Source of the DNA: Scytonema hofmannii PCC 7110
Lineage (GTDB): Bacteria > Cyanobacteriota > Cyanobacteriia > Cyanobacteriales > Nostocaceae
Length of the DNA: 64,000 nucleotides
Assembly: GCF_000346485.2 (NCBI RefSeq)
Contig: NZ_KQ976354.1
Location: forward strand, 4,057,436 to 4,121,435
Direction: 5' to 3'
Below, piece after piece: positions 35,127 through 42,628 of the stretch. Each line of letters begins with the position of its first letter. Position 1 is the stretch's first letter. The position numbers and the translations under genes were made by a program. The notes under the pieces are model-generated. The model had not been told where the DNA came from, ran no database searches, and worked only from the letters and a program-made list of their open reading frames with translations.

Positions 35127-35185
35127 GTGGTGCGGGCGTCTCGCCCGCCACTAGTATAGGACGGGCTAGAAGCCCATGCCACAAG
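35127..35185. repeat. GC-rich palindromic repeat GTGCGGGCGTCTCGCCCGC
   Basis: TTGTGGTGCGGGCGTCTCGC is followed by ACGGGCTAGAAGCCCATGCC and ACAAG. Two hairpins within 60 bp directly after the small secreted protein, possibly its terminator. The 345-bp spacer to 35528 shows a further AT-rich stretch with no gene recognised. Confidence 0.6.
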
Positions 35186-35558
35186 ACAGATAATTTATTT
35201 CTTGAAAATCCCTAAAAATCGGTCGGTAGAGAGGTGCTGTTTATTCAGCCATCTCCTCGACATAAATGTACGGAAATTCTGGCTAGGAGTTAACAGTGTA
35301 AACTGGGTGTAACATAATAAAAAAAATCTTTTTTGGTAGGTTTTACCGAAAGCACTGTGAGTTGTCCAGACTGAGCGGTGCTTTTTGGTTTCTATATTTA
35401 GAATAGGCAGTGTATAGGTAATTGTAAATACTTATGCTACATTTCGTATATGCAAAGCCTGAAAGGTAGAAAAATCTAGAAAAAGTAATACATAGACGTT
35501 GCATAGGCATTGGTTAGATGGCTAGTCTATGTATAGACGAAACAATAAAGAGAAAACT

Positions 35559-35828
35559 ATGGCAGACGGGCAATTAAACATTCGTGTGGACGATAAGCTT
35601 AAACGGGAGTTTATCGAAAAAGCTAGGCATAATGGCACCACAGCTACAGATGTCTTAGTGGAATACATGAGGCAATACATCGCATTGCCTCACCAAAAAA
35701 CGGAAGCGGAAAAAATTGAAGAGCTGGAACGAAAGCTAGCGAAAGTAGACGAGTTAGCTAGGGTTGATGAAGAACTAGCCATCAGATTATCGAGAGTAGA
35801 GCAAGTGTTGGGGGAATTCGCAGCCTGA
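35559..35828 (+). CDS. Ribbon-helix-helix protein with coiled-coil tail (89 aa)
   Basis: Starts MADGQLNIRVDDKLKREFIE. The pattern LNIRVD followed by two helices (KREFIEKARHNGT and DVLVEYMRQYIAL) is a ribbon-helix-helix DNA-binding fold. A heptad-rich tail with ELERKLAKVDELARVDEELA follows. Such proteins are antitoxins, plasmid partition or copy regulators; no toxin lies beside it. The start at 35559 is preferred over 35529 because the fold begins there. A strong terminator follows at 35905. Confidence 0.75.
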   Translation: MADGQLNIRVDDKLKREFIEKARHNGTTATDVLVEYMRQYIALPHQKTEAEKIEELERKLAKVDELARVDEELAIRLSRVEQVLGEFAA

Positions 35829-35904
35829 GAAAAGAAATCTTAGACGAGGTTCAATTTCTCAGGCACTGGCGTTCTCGCGTTCGCGATTCATTACAAGCAA
35901 ATCC

Positions 35905-35935
35905 AAAATCCCCCGATGATGAACCGGGGGATTTT
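35905..35935 (+). terminator. Terminator AAAATCCCCC ... GGGGGATTTT
   Basis: A 10-bp perfect stem with an 11-base loop, about 75 bp after the RHH gene, ending in TTTT. Confidence 0.8.
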
Positions 35936-36135
35936 GCTTAAGTGGGTCGTATATACTTTACTTAGGCGATGTATTGACTTGCATATGCTTTGCCTATATA
36001 ATTACTAGTCAGGCGATCGCACTCCTACATAGCTTAAAAACCAAAAACCTTCAGCATCTGTTTGAACACGGTTGCTGGAGATTGGTCAAACCAAAAGATA
36101 AGGAGATCGCGTTTCCTTGCCCCCAACAAAGAAAT

Positions 36136-36345
36136 ATGCCAAAACCGAGGTACGACGAAGAAGAGGACAAGTCTCGCCATGCAGCAGCCAGTCCAAAGCA
36201 CTGCAAGGAGATGGAAAGAAAATACGGATGGAAACTTGTTGACATCGAGAAAACAGGTGACAGCATCTTGAAGGTCGATTGTGTTTTCAAAGGTAAGACC
36301 GAATTTCCAAAATCATTTCAAGAAAACGAAACGGAGGAAGAGTAA
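36136..36345 (+). CDS. Small charged hypothetical protein (69 aa)
   Basis: The preferred start is MPKPRYDEEEDKSRHAAASP. Earlier in-frame codons up to 35974 give a Cys- and Leu-rich stretch unlike the rest. It contains YGWKLVDIEKTGDSILKVDC followed by VFKGKTEFP, a small beta-like region. Its stop TAA overlaps the ATG of the next gene by one base (TAATG), so the two are coupled and probably work together. Not recognised. Confidence 0.6.
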   Translation: MPKPRYDEEEDKSRHAAASPKHCKEMERKYGWKLVDIEKTGDSILKVDCVFKGKTEFPKSFQENETEEE

Positions 36346-36785
36346 TGCGTAAGTGGATTGTTTTCAAAGCGATTGATGACGATCTGGGATGGGAGAATCG
36401 CTCATTCTCTCACACTGGTTCTCTAACTGACATTCTAGCTGAGCACTTCGATTCTTCAGACAGTGACATACCTAAAGTTGGTTACAGACCTCCAGAATTT
36501 ATCAGAGTGGAACAATTGATTGACCCTCAGTTCCCCGAAGCCAAAACCCATTACCGCCATAGTAATTGGGAGGTGACAAAAGTGGAAACTTACACTCCCG
36601 ATATCCCTATGGGTGAATTTGACATGATTATAATTTGTCATTGCAAATACTCTCCTATCAACGCACCGCTTAAGCCAATGCCAGAGCGTCAGGTATCGCT
36701 TGACTCATTCGGTGGCGATGAGCAAGCTTACAAGCAATGGATGGAGCAAAACCAGGTCGCGGCTCAAGTAAAGCAAAGCGCTTAA
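36345..36785 (+). CDS. Hypothetical protein coupled to upstream small gene (146 aa)
   Basis: Begins MRKWIVFKAIDDDLGWENRS. Soluble, acidic, with a conserved-looking centre (YRHSNWEVTKVETYTPDIPM and GEFDMIIICHCKY) and a tail including SFGGDEQAYKQWMEQNQ. No membrane segment and no known catalytic motif; the CHC triplet could bind metal. Starts by TAATG overlap and ends at a strong terminator, so the pair is a compact bicistron. Function unknown. Confidence 0.65.
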   Translation: MRKWIVFKAIDDDLGWENRSFSHTGSLTDILAEHFDSSDSDIPKVGYRPPEFIRVEQLIDPQFPEAKTHYRHSNWEVTKVETYTPDIPMGEFDMIIICHCKYSPINAPLKPMPERQVSLDSFGGDEQAYKQWMEQNQVAAQVKQSA

Positions 36786-36790
36786 ATCAA

Positions 36791-36834
36791 ACCCCCACTG
36801 CCAGGTTCTCAATCTCCAGTAGGGGGTGTTTTTA
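36791..36834 (+). terminator. Terminator ACCCCCACTG ... CAGTAGGGGGT + T-run
   Basis: The stem pairs ACCCCCACTG with CAGTAGGGGGT around a 16-base loop, followed by GTTTTTAT. It directly follows the bicistron and also faces the cytochrome gene's 3' end, so it may act for both. Confidence 0.85.
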
Positions 36835-36841
36835 TTTGACA

Positions 36842-38932
36842 TTAAAAGCGACTGGGATCGTCATCAAGTGCGAGCAAGAAATTAACTAGGTCTGCTTGCT
36901 GCTTTGGACTGAAACCAGCTTGTTCATCCACATAAAAGTCATGACCTGTACCATCAAGGTTATTCCTGACTAAAGCAGGGTTAGCTTTGTTAGCGGCGAT
37001 CGCTAGAGCGCGAAGTTCCCTATCTACTAAAGCACGCAAGCTGCTTGCAGCATCAGCAGGTTTAATTTGGCTGAGGGTACCAGTCAGTCCTAATCCACTA
37101 GGGTCAACAACAGTAAAACTGCCATCCTTAGCAAAATTTAAACTTCCCGAACGCACTGCTACACCACCATCATGCAAATATGGCGCACTTAAATAAAGAC
37201 CTCGTAAAGAAGTTGTTTTGTAACCACCATTTGGTAGTATGCCTTGGGGTAGGGTTGTAGGACTATCAGAAATCCCCTCTGTTGGTACATCCAGGACCTG
37301 GGCGTTAGCAGGTATGGGAACAGGAGTATCAAAGGTGTAGAGCTTGGGTGGTACTAATAACTTATTCAGCCCTAAGCGAGACTGAGCACGCGCTGGATTA
37401 GTACCAATTTCATCAACAGAATGAATTTTGTTGTCAGTGAAGAAGGGTGGAATGTGACAAGTTGCACAGTTTGCTTGCTGAAACACTTTTGCCCCCCGTA
37501 TAACAGAACCGCTCTTCAACGCTCGCAAGTTTTCCGGAGTGCGGTTAGCAGGTGGAACTAAACTATTTTGAAAAGCCGACATGGCGTTGTTGGCAAATAG
37601 GAAAGTGCCACTGGCAATATCATCTGGATTTTCACTATTTGGGCTGAAAACTAAACCGTTGTAAGTAAATAAACTGGGTTGTAGGTTTGGATAAGCATCC
37701 GTACCTGGAGCACTGACTTGATCTTCTAACTCTGCTTGTGTAAATTCTGGTGCAACTTTGCGGAGCCATTCTGAGGGTTTTACAGGTTCTCCGGCGGGTA
37801 AACGGAGCCTGGGATCGGCTGCATTCTGAAGAACTGTACCAAGATAAACTTCTGAGTCAATGTTCAGAACTTTTTCGCTCAGTTGGTAAGCTGCTAACAA
37901 GTTAATTTCAGAAGAGTGAACTCCATTGTTAACCGAGGTGAGTCCAGCAAACGGACCAACTGCACCCTGTCCATCAGCTACATAAGGATTTGTTTTAAAT
38001 GTAAAGAGACTGGGAATTTGGGTAGTGTTATTAATACTATCTGGTGAACTCTCAAAGTGACCAAAAGGGACATCCAACACAGCATTGTCGAAAGCTTGTT
38101 CAAACTTCTGAGGATCTGGTAATTTTACTAATTGACCTTTACTGTCAATAATAGTTTTGCCGTTTCCTTGATATTGTGGGTCTAAGGGGTTGAAGTTTAA
38201 GCGTGCAAACCCTGCGGTTGTATTTGGTGACAGAGCAATCAATAGTGGAATCCCTAGTACGCCATTTGGTACTCCCGTAAGGCGCTCACCCTTATTGTTA
38301 AGGGTTACATGACACACTGCACAAGTCACGTTACCATTTGGTGTGAGTCCTAAAGGAACAGTCCCTCCCTTTTCTACTTGTAAGCCTGTATTAATGACAG
38401 TTCCTGCGGGAAAAGTCCGACTTCCTAAAACTATATCCTTCTGAAGGGTAATTTGTAAGTTTGTTGTCGGCTGACCGTGTAAATTGGTAATTGCGACATT
38501 TATTTCTGGCAAAATACTAGCCAACCCTTGTGCAAAACCAAACACTCCTTGTAAACCAAATGTATCGCCAATTTTGCGGTTGAAAAATATATCTTCACCT
38601 TTGGCGATTAATTCCTGAGTGATTTCAACTGCTCCTACTTGTTGATAGGAAGTTGGGTTATTAGAATTGAGTCCCTGCTGTTCAACTAGCTCGGCTGCTT
38701 GTTGAGGACTCAGCAGTTTGCCAAAATAGTCATAATAGCCTATTGGTTGAGTTGGAGCAGGTTGCATTATGTCTATTTTAGCCAAAGCTATTTGGTCTGC
38801 TGTTAACCAATGTGATAACAAAATTCCAAAAAAGCTCACGAAAAAAACGAATATTAAAAAGAGAATTCGTGCTTTAAAAGCATACAATTCCCTCAAAAAA
38901 GCATTTTTAGAGGTTGCTGTTTGAGGTTTCAT
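36842..38932 (-). CDS. Membrane-anchored di-haem cytochrome c peroxidase-like protein (696 aa)
   Basis: The preferred start MKPQTATSKNAFLRELYAFK puts a transmembrane anchor at residues 22-42 (ILFLIFVFFVSFFGILLSHW). Two c-haem motifs are present: CAVCH (NVTCAVCHVTLNN) and CATCH (ANCATCHIPPFFTDN). A C-terminal region, TSLRGLYLSAPYLHDGGVAV, is typical of the MauG/CcpA superfamily. Acts outside the cytoplasmic membrane in electron transfer or peroxide reduction; the exact substrate is unclear. Larger than classical CcpA (about 350 aa) owing to the N-terminal half. The longer start at 39028 is less likely. Complete. Confidence 0.88.
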   Translation of the reverse strand: MKPQTATSKNAFLRELYAFKARILFLIFVFFVSFFGILLSHWLTADQIALAKIDIMQPAPTQPIGYYDYFGKLLSPQQAAELVEQQGLNSNNPTSYQQVGAVEITQELIAKGEDIFFNRKIGDTFGLQGVFGFAQGLASILPEINVAITNLHGQPTTNLQITLQKDIVLGSRTFPAGTVINTGLQVEKGGTVPLGLTPNGNVTCAVCHVTLNNKGERLTGVPNGVLGIPLLIALSPNTTAGFARLNFNPLDPQYQGNGKTIIDSKGQLVKLPDPQKFEQAFDNAVLDVPFGHFESSPDSINNTTQIPSLFTFKTNPYVADGQGAVGPFAGLTSVNNGVHSSEINLLAAYQLSEKVLNIDSEVYLGTVLQNAADPRLRLPAGEPVKPSEWLRKVAPEFTQAELEDQVSAPGTDAYPNLQPSLFTYNGLVFSPNSENPDDIASGTFLFANNAMSAFQNSLVPPANRTPENLRALKSGSVIRGAKVFQQANCATCHIPPFFTDNKIHSVDEIGTNPARAQSRLGLNKLLVPPKLYTFDTPVPIPANAQVLDVPTEGISDSPTTLPQGILPNGGYKTTSLRGLYLSAPYLHDGGVAVRSGSLNFAKDGSFTVVDPSGLGLTGTLSQIKPADAASSLRALVDRELRALAIAANKANPALVRNNLDGTGHDFYVDEQAGFSPKQQADLVNFLLALDDDPSRF

Positions 38933-39421
38933 ATGAGGTGAATTGGAAACTTGTAGCTTAGGTATATCACATAGATAAGTAAATGTAGAAAAAATCGAAT
39001 ATTTTTTACATTTGTTGATATGTTTCAAAGTTGATATTTGGTGCTCCGCTATTTTGCTATTTCAACTTACTTTTTAATTTTATTTGCGATTTGCAGCTTA
39101 ACTTTTTTGTGGCATCATGAAACCACAACTTAACTATAATTAGTAAGCTGTTCGCTTATAAGAATGTACGCGAGAACTAGCGAGGACGGAATGATGATTT
39201 GCTCCAACCTACTTACTTAACGCTCGTATAACTAAGCTTTAGGAAAAATGATATTTTTCTTTACAGAAATTAATTTTTTGACATCAATTTCCATATCGAG
39301 AGCAGGTATCAATACCTGTCGGTTAACTGACTTTTATCTAACATTCGAGCGATTTCGCCATGATTTTTCCCGGATGACGCTCAAAGAACTATTTTTGTAC
39401 GCTGCACTATTTGTTGTGCTT

Positions 39422-39449
39422 GTAGGGGCGCAATGCCTTGCGCCCCTAC
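39422..39449 (-). terminator. Hairpin GTAGGGGCGCAA...TTGCGCCCCTAC
   Basis: A perfect 12-bp stem with loop TGCC, 26 bp past the WD40 stop on the minus strand. A common cyanobacterial palindrome. The rest of the 38933-39474 spacer shows AT-rich promoter-like DNA and no gene; an open frame at 39248-39478 there looks accidental. Confidence 0.6.
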
Positions 39450-39474
39450 GGTTGGTAATGTTGGTTCTTATTCG

Positions 39475-40500
39475 TTAAAAAATTAAATTCCAAATCTTAA
39501 TTGTTTCATCTGCACTCCCACTAGCAAGAGTGCGATCGCTTTTGGGATTGAAAGCTAAACTCCAAACTGCTTTATCATGTCCTGAAATAGTTTTTAACAA
39601 TTGCCCGTTTTGCACGTTCCATAACTGAATTGTCTTGTCATAGCCACCACTGGCAATAGACTTTCCAGTAGGACTAAAAGCAACTGACCAAACTGCATTG
39701 GTGTGTCCGTCAAGAGTGTTGAACAACTGTCCGTTGTCCAAATTCCATAGTTTAACTTTTCCTTCATAGTCGCCACTAGCGAGAACTTTTCCATCAGGAC
39801 TAAAAGCAACAGACGTAACGGCTTTTTCATGTGCAGCTAAGGGAGTTTTTAACTGACCATTCGTCAAATTCCAAATCATAATTCTTCCGTCTTCAGTACC
39901 ACTAGCAACGAGTTTTCCATTTGGAGCGATCGCAACTGTTTGTACTGGGTGTTTATGATATAATGTGCGAATTAATTTACCAGTTTTCAAGTCCCATAAT
40001 TTAACTGTTTTATCCCAACTGCCAGAAGCTAAGGTTGTCATATCTGAGCTAATAGCAACAGAATCTATATTATCTAAATGTCCTTTTAATGTATGAATTA
40101 ATTTGCCATTTTCAAGATTCCATAATTTAATTCGATTATCCCAACTACCACTAACGAGAATACGTCCATCCGAGCTAATCGCTAGAGATTTTACTGCATC
40201 ACCATGACCGTCAAGCGTATCACCTTTGATAGTGTGAAGTAATGTGCCAACTTGTTGATTCCAAATCTTAATAGTACCGTCATAACTACCAGAAGCTAAA
40301 GTTTTGCCATCTGGACTCATTGCGATCGCATAAACCCAAAAAGAATGACCTTTAAGAGTTTTATGATCTTGAGATGTTATTACACAATTTTCAAGGTTTG
40401 ATTGTGAAAGCGATTTAGACCAACTTAATCCAATAACACCTATTATGGCACTGACTGCAAGTGCTATTGACACTTTCTTAGGAATCAATTTTGGTATCAT
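39475..40500 (-). CDS. WD40-repeat protein with N-terminal membrane anchor (341 aa)
   Basis: Starts MIPKLIPKKVSIALAVSAII with a single hydrophobic anchor or signal, then seven WD40 repeats. Each has the pattern LASGS or LVSGS-D-IKLWNL-GKLIHTLKGH, forming one full seven-bladed propeller. A scaffold for protein interactions, likely exposed on the outer face of the membrane if the anchor is uncleaved. No catalytic domain. Repeats are close to each other in sequence, so recent expansion is likely. Single gene between spacers. Confidence 0.93.
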   Translation of the reverse strand: MIPKLIPKKVSIALAVSAIIGVIGLSWSKSLSQSNLENCVITSQDHKTLKGHSFWVYAIAMSPDGKTLASGSYDGTIKIWNQQVGTLLHTIKGDTLDGHGDAVKSLAISSDGRILVSGSWDNRIKLWNLENGKLIHTLKGHLDNIDSVAISSDMTTLASGSWDKTVKLWDLKTGKLIRTLYHKHPVQTVAIAPNGKLVASGTEDGRIMIWNLTNGQLKTPLAAHEKAVTSVAFSPDGKVLASGDYEGKVKLWNLDNGQLFNTLDGHTNAVWSVAFSPTGKSIASGGYDKTIQLWNVQNGQLLKTISGHDKAVWSLAFNPKSDRTLASGSADETIKIWNLIF

Positions 40501-40623
40501 ATAAAAATTCTCTCGTCCTCAAGCTCATATTTTTTCTAAGCAGTTACCTCTATGGTACTTGCACCCTTATTTATTTATGGAACTAAAAATAATATATTAT
40601 TCAAATTATTTACTTTGAACTGG

Positions 40624-41214
40624 TCACTGGTCACTGTTCACTGTCAATTTACTTTCTGGTAACAACCGTGCTACGACTTTTTTCTGTTGTTTTTGTTTTT
40701 TAGAGAAGTGTTGAATCCAATAATGCTTATAAAGAAATAAAACTGTGACTCCCGATATTGCTGTAATTCCAATAGGCGTTAAATACGTCCAATGACCTGA
40801 CATCTTATCCCAAATATGCCAAGTAATAAGAAACATGGCAAAATAAGTAAGTTGGTGTAATTTCTTCCAGTTTTTCTTCAGTTTTTTGACACTCCAGTCG
40901 TTTGAGGTAATTGTTAACAGGGCAAAAATGATGAAAGTAGCTATGCCTTGAATATAAATCCAAGATGTTTTCAAGTCCAACAAATCGATATTTCTTTGTC
41001 TAATTAATGGAAAACTATGCAACACGGTAAAAACGAAAGCTAAAATACCTATCGAACGCCGATGCTTAAGAAGCACTTGAGGAATACCAGTTTCTTTTGT
41101 CTGGGGAAAAACTATTCTCAACATGGTCGGGAGCAATGTGAGAATATAGCAAGTTAATGCCAAGAACCCTAAAATATTAGCCTCTAACGGCATATCCATT
41201 GTTAGCATAATCAA
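40624..41214 (-). CDS. Ferric reductase-like transmembrane (MsrQ/YedZ-type) protein (196 aa)
   Basis: Five to six hydrophobic helices, with histidines suited to bind b-type haem (LLKHRRSIGILAF, VLHSFPLI, LHQLTYFAMFLITWHIWD). Belongs to the ferric-reductase-like transmembrane superfamily, which passes electrons across the membrane; MsrQ partners a periplasmic methionine sulfoxide reductase, but no msrP is adjacent. Translation may start at MIM, MLTM or MDM near the same place. The C-terminal tail is basic (KKQKQQKKVV). Complete. Confidence 0.8.
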   Translation of the reverse strand: MIMLTMDMPLEANILGFLALTCYILTLLPTMLRIVFPQTKETGIPQVLLKHRRSIGILAFVFTVLHSFPLIRQRNIDLLDLKTSWIYIQGIATFIIFALLTITSNDWSVKKLKKNWKKLHQLTYFAMFLITWHIWDKMSGHWTYLTPIGITAISGVTVLFLYKHYWIQHFSKKQKQQKKVVARLLPESKLTVNSDQ

Positions 41215-41255
41215 TCTCCTAATATTTTATTGAAGAAGAAAACCCTCACCCCCAA

Positions 41256-41280
41256 CCCCCTCTCCCAATGGGAGAGGGGG
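41256..41280. repeat. Perfect hairpin CCCCCTCTCCC-AAT-GGGAGAGGGGG
   Basis: An 11-bp perfect palindrome about 40 bp upstream of the ferric-reductase-like gene. A widespread cyanobacterial repeat; not placed as a terminator for any known gene. The stretch 41281-41512 holds a CGCAGATGAACGCTAATG repeat and no gene. Confidence 0.65.
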
Positions 41281-41512
41281 CTTTGTAAGCTCTTCTGAAC
41301 TTGGTATACGTTTCCTTCCTCTTACTAATAGGTGTCAGCAAAATCCCTTTATGCACTTAAGGGATTGTTATGTGCAGATTAACCGCAGATGAACGCTAAT
41401 GTATGCAGATGAAATTTGTTTATACAAAAAGTCTATTGTTGTGTTTGGCTGTAACCAAGGACGCAAAGATGGTTGTGACAAGGGAAAGCACGATAACCAG
41501 TATAGCGATCGC

Positions 41513-41640
41513 TTAGGAGCATCGGTACAGCAATACCAAAAACCCGGTTTCTTTAAATTGAGCATACGAGATATTAAGCTTTGCACGAGAGAGAAACCGG
41601 GTTTTTTGCCTCCTTTTTGAATACTGTACCGACGCTCTAG
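41513..41640 (+). repeat. 128-bp miniature inverted-repeat element (uninterrupted copy)
   Basis: Ends TTAGGAGCATCGGTAC (41513-41528) and GTACCGACGCTCTAG (41626-41640). The internal palindrome runs AAAAACCCGGTTTCTTT...GAGAAACCGGGTTTTTT with TACGAGATATTAAGCTTTGC as centre. It is the minimal form of the nested element at 31380-31741; the inner 75 bp recurs inverted at 56466-56537. No coding capacity. Confidence 0.8.
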
Positions 41641-41708
41641 GATGCTCACCCTATAAGAAAAATGTGTCACAATAGTGAGTGGTAAGTCATACAAGAAAGT
41701 TTGTGCTC

Positions 41709-42182
41709 ATGTCTGTTAGACAGGATACTGGCTGGGATTTAGCAGTTTACAACAAAGATGGTCAACTAATGCTTGTCGTTCAGGTCAAGGGTAAACTCAA
41801 TGCCTCACCCCAGTGGGCTTCCCAACTGCGAAGCAATATCCTTGCCCATGGCATCTACCCAAAACCGCCTTACTTCCTCATGGTTTTCCCTGACAAGTTT
41901 TACCTGTGGGCTAATGAAGATGCACAACTTGACATGAGCGAACCAACTTATGCTGTTGATGCGCGTCCTATCATTCAGCCTTATCTTGATAAAGCTGGAA
42001 TAACGCTAACGCAAACCCTCAGTAGTCACAGTCTTGAGCTAATAGTCGCATCTTGGCTATCGGAAATTATTTATTGCGATCGTCCCCTTGAAGAAACACA
42101 TAAACGAGAGCAATGGCTGCTTGACTCAGGTCTTTATGCTGCGATCTCTGGAGGAAGTTTCAACCGCGAGGCTGTTGCGTGA
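41709..42182 (+). CDS. PD-(D/E)XK-like small protein preceding a PIN gene (157 aa)
   Basis: The ATG at 41709 gives MSVRQDTGWDLAVYNKDGQL. The stretch DLAVYNKDGQLMLVVQVKGK resembles the restriction-endonuclease-like core (Asp, then Gln-X-Lys). The rest (YFLMVFPDKFYLWANEDAQL and LSEIIYCDRPLEE) is seen in cyanobacterial proteins encoded just before PIN-domain genes. The stop overlaps the downstream start by four bases (GTGA), so they form an operon, perhaps a toxin-antitoxin or nuclease pair. Its partner is truncated. Intact itself. Confidence 0.65.
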   Translation: MSVRQDTGWDLAVYNKDGQLMLVVQVKGKLNASPQWASQLRSNILAHGIYPKPPYFLMVFPDKFYLWANEDAQLDMSEPTYAVDARPIIQPYLDKAGITLTQTLSSHSLELIVASWLSEIIYCDRPLEETHKREQWLLDSGLYAAISGGSFNREAVA

Positions 42183-42628
42183 ACGTTTACACTGAAACTA
42201 ACTTCATTTTGGAACTTGTGTTTCAGCAGGAGCAGTTCGTCAGCTGTGAGCAAATTCTGCAACTAAGTGAAGCCGGACGTATAAAGCTTATTATGCCAGC
42301 TTACAGTTTAGCGGAACCCCACGAGAAATTGAGCCGTCAAGCAAAAAGTCGTAAAGATCTCCAACAAGTACTTGACACTGAGTTAAGGCAGCTTGCACGC
42401 ACTTCATCTTATACAACTCGCATCAATAGCATTCAAGATATTGCAAGTTTGTTAGTTCAAAGCAATAAAGATGAACATCAACGCTTTGTAGAGTATAGAG
42501 TTCGACTTTTAAAGAGCGTGGAAGTTATTGCACTGACTGCTGATATTCTGACTGAAGCAGCAACATACGAAGACCCGTTTGATATGAACCACCCCACCGC
42601 ACAGGGGATGGGGTTTCTAATTTACTGA
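42179..42628 (+). pseudogene. PIN-domain gene, C-terminus replaced by transposon end
   Basis: Starts GTG (MNVYTETNFILELVFQQEQF) and reads as a PIN family protein through ILTEAATYEDPFDMN. After that, the codons HPTAQGMGFLIY derive from the transposon-end hairpin CCCCACCGCACAGGGGATGG. The expected last third of the PIN fold, with its final acidic residue, is missing. The protein is probably inactive. Truncation is exactly at the IS200/IS605 boundary (about 42588). Confidence 0.75.

Noticed and set aside
39248-39478. 76-aa plus-strand frame
   Set aside because: Its end is made of the GTAGGGGCGCAA palindrome and there is no ribosome-binding site; it probably is accidental.
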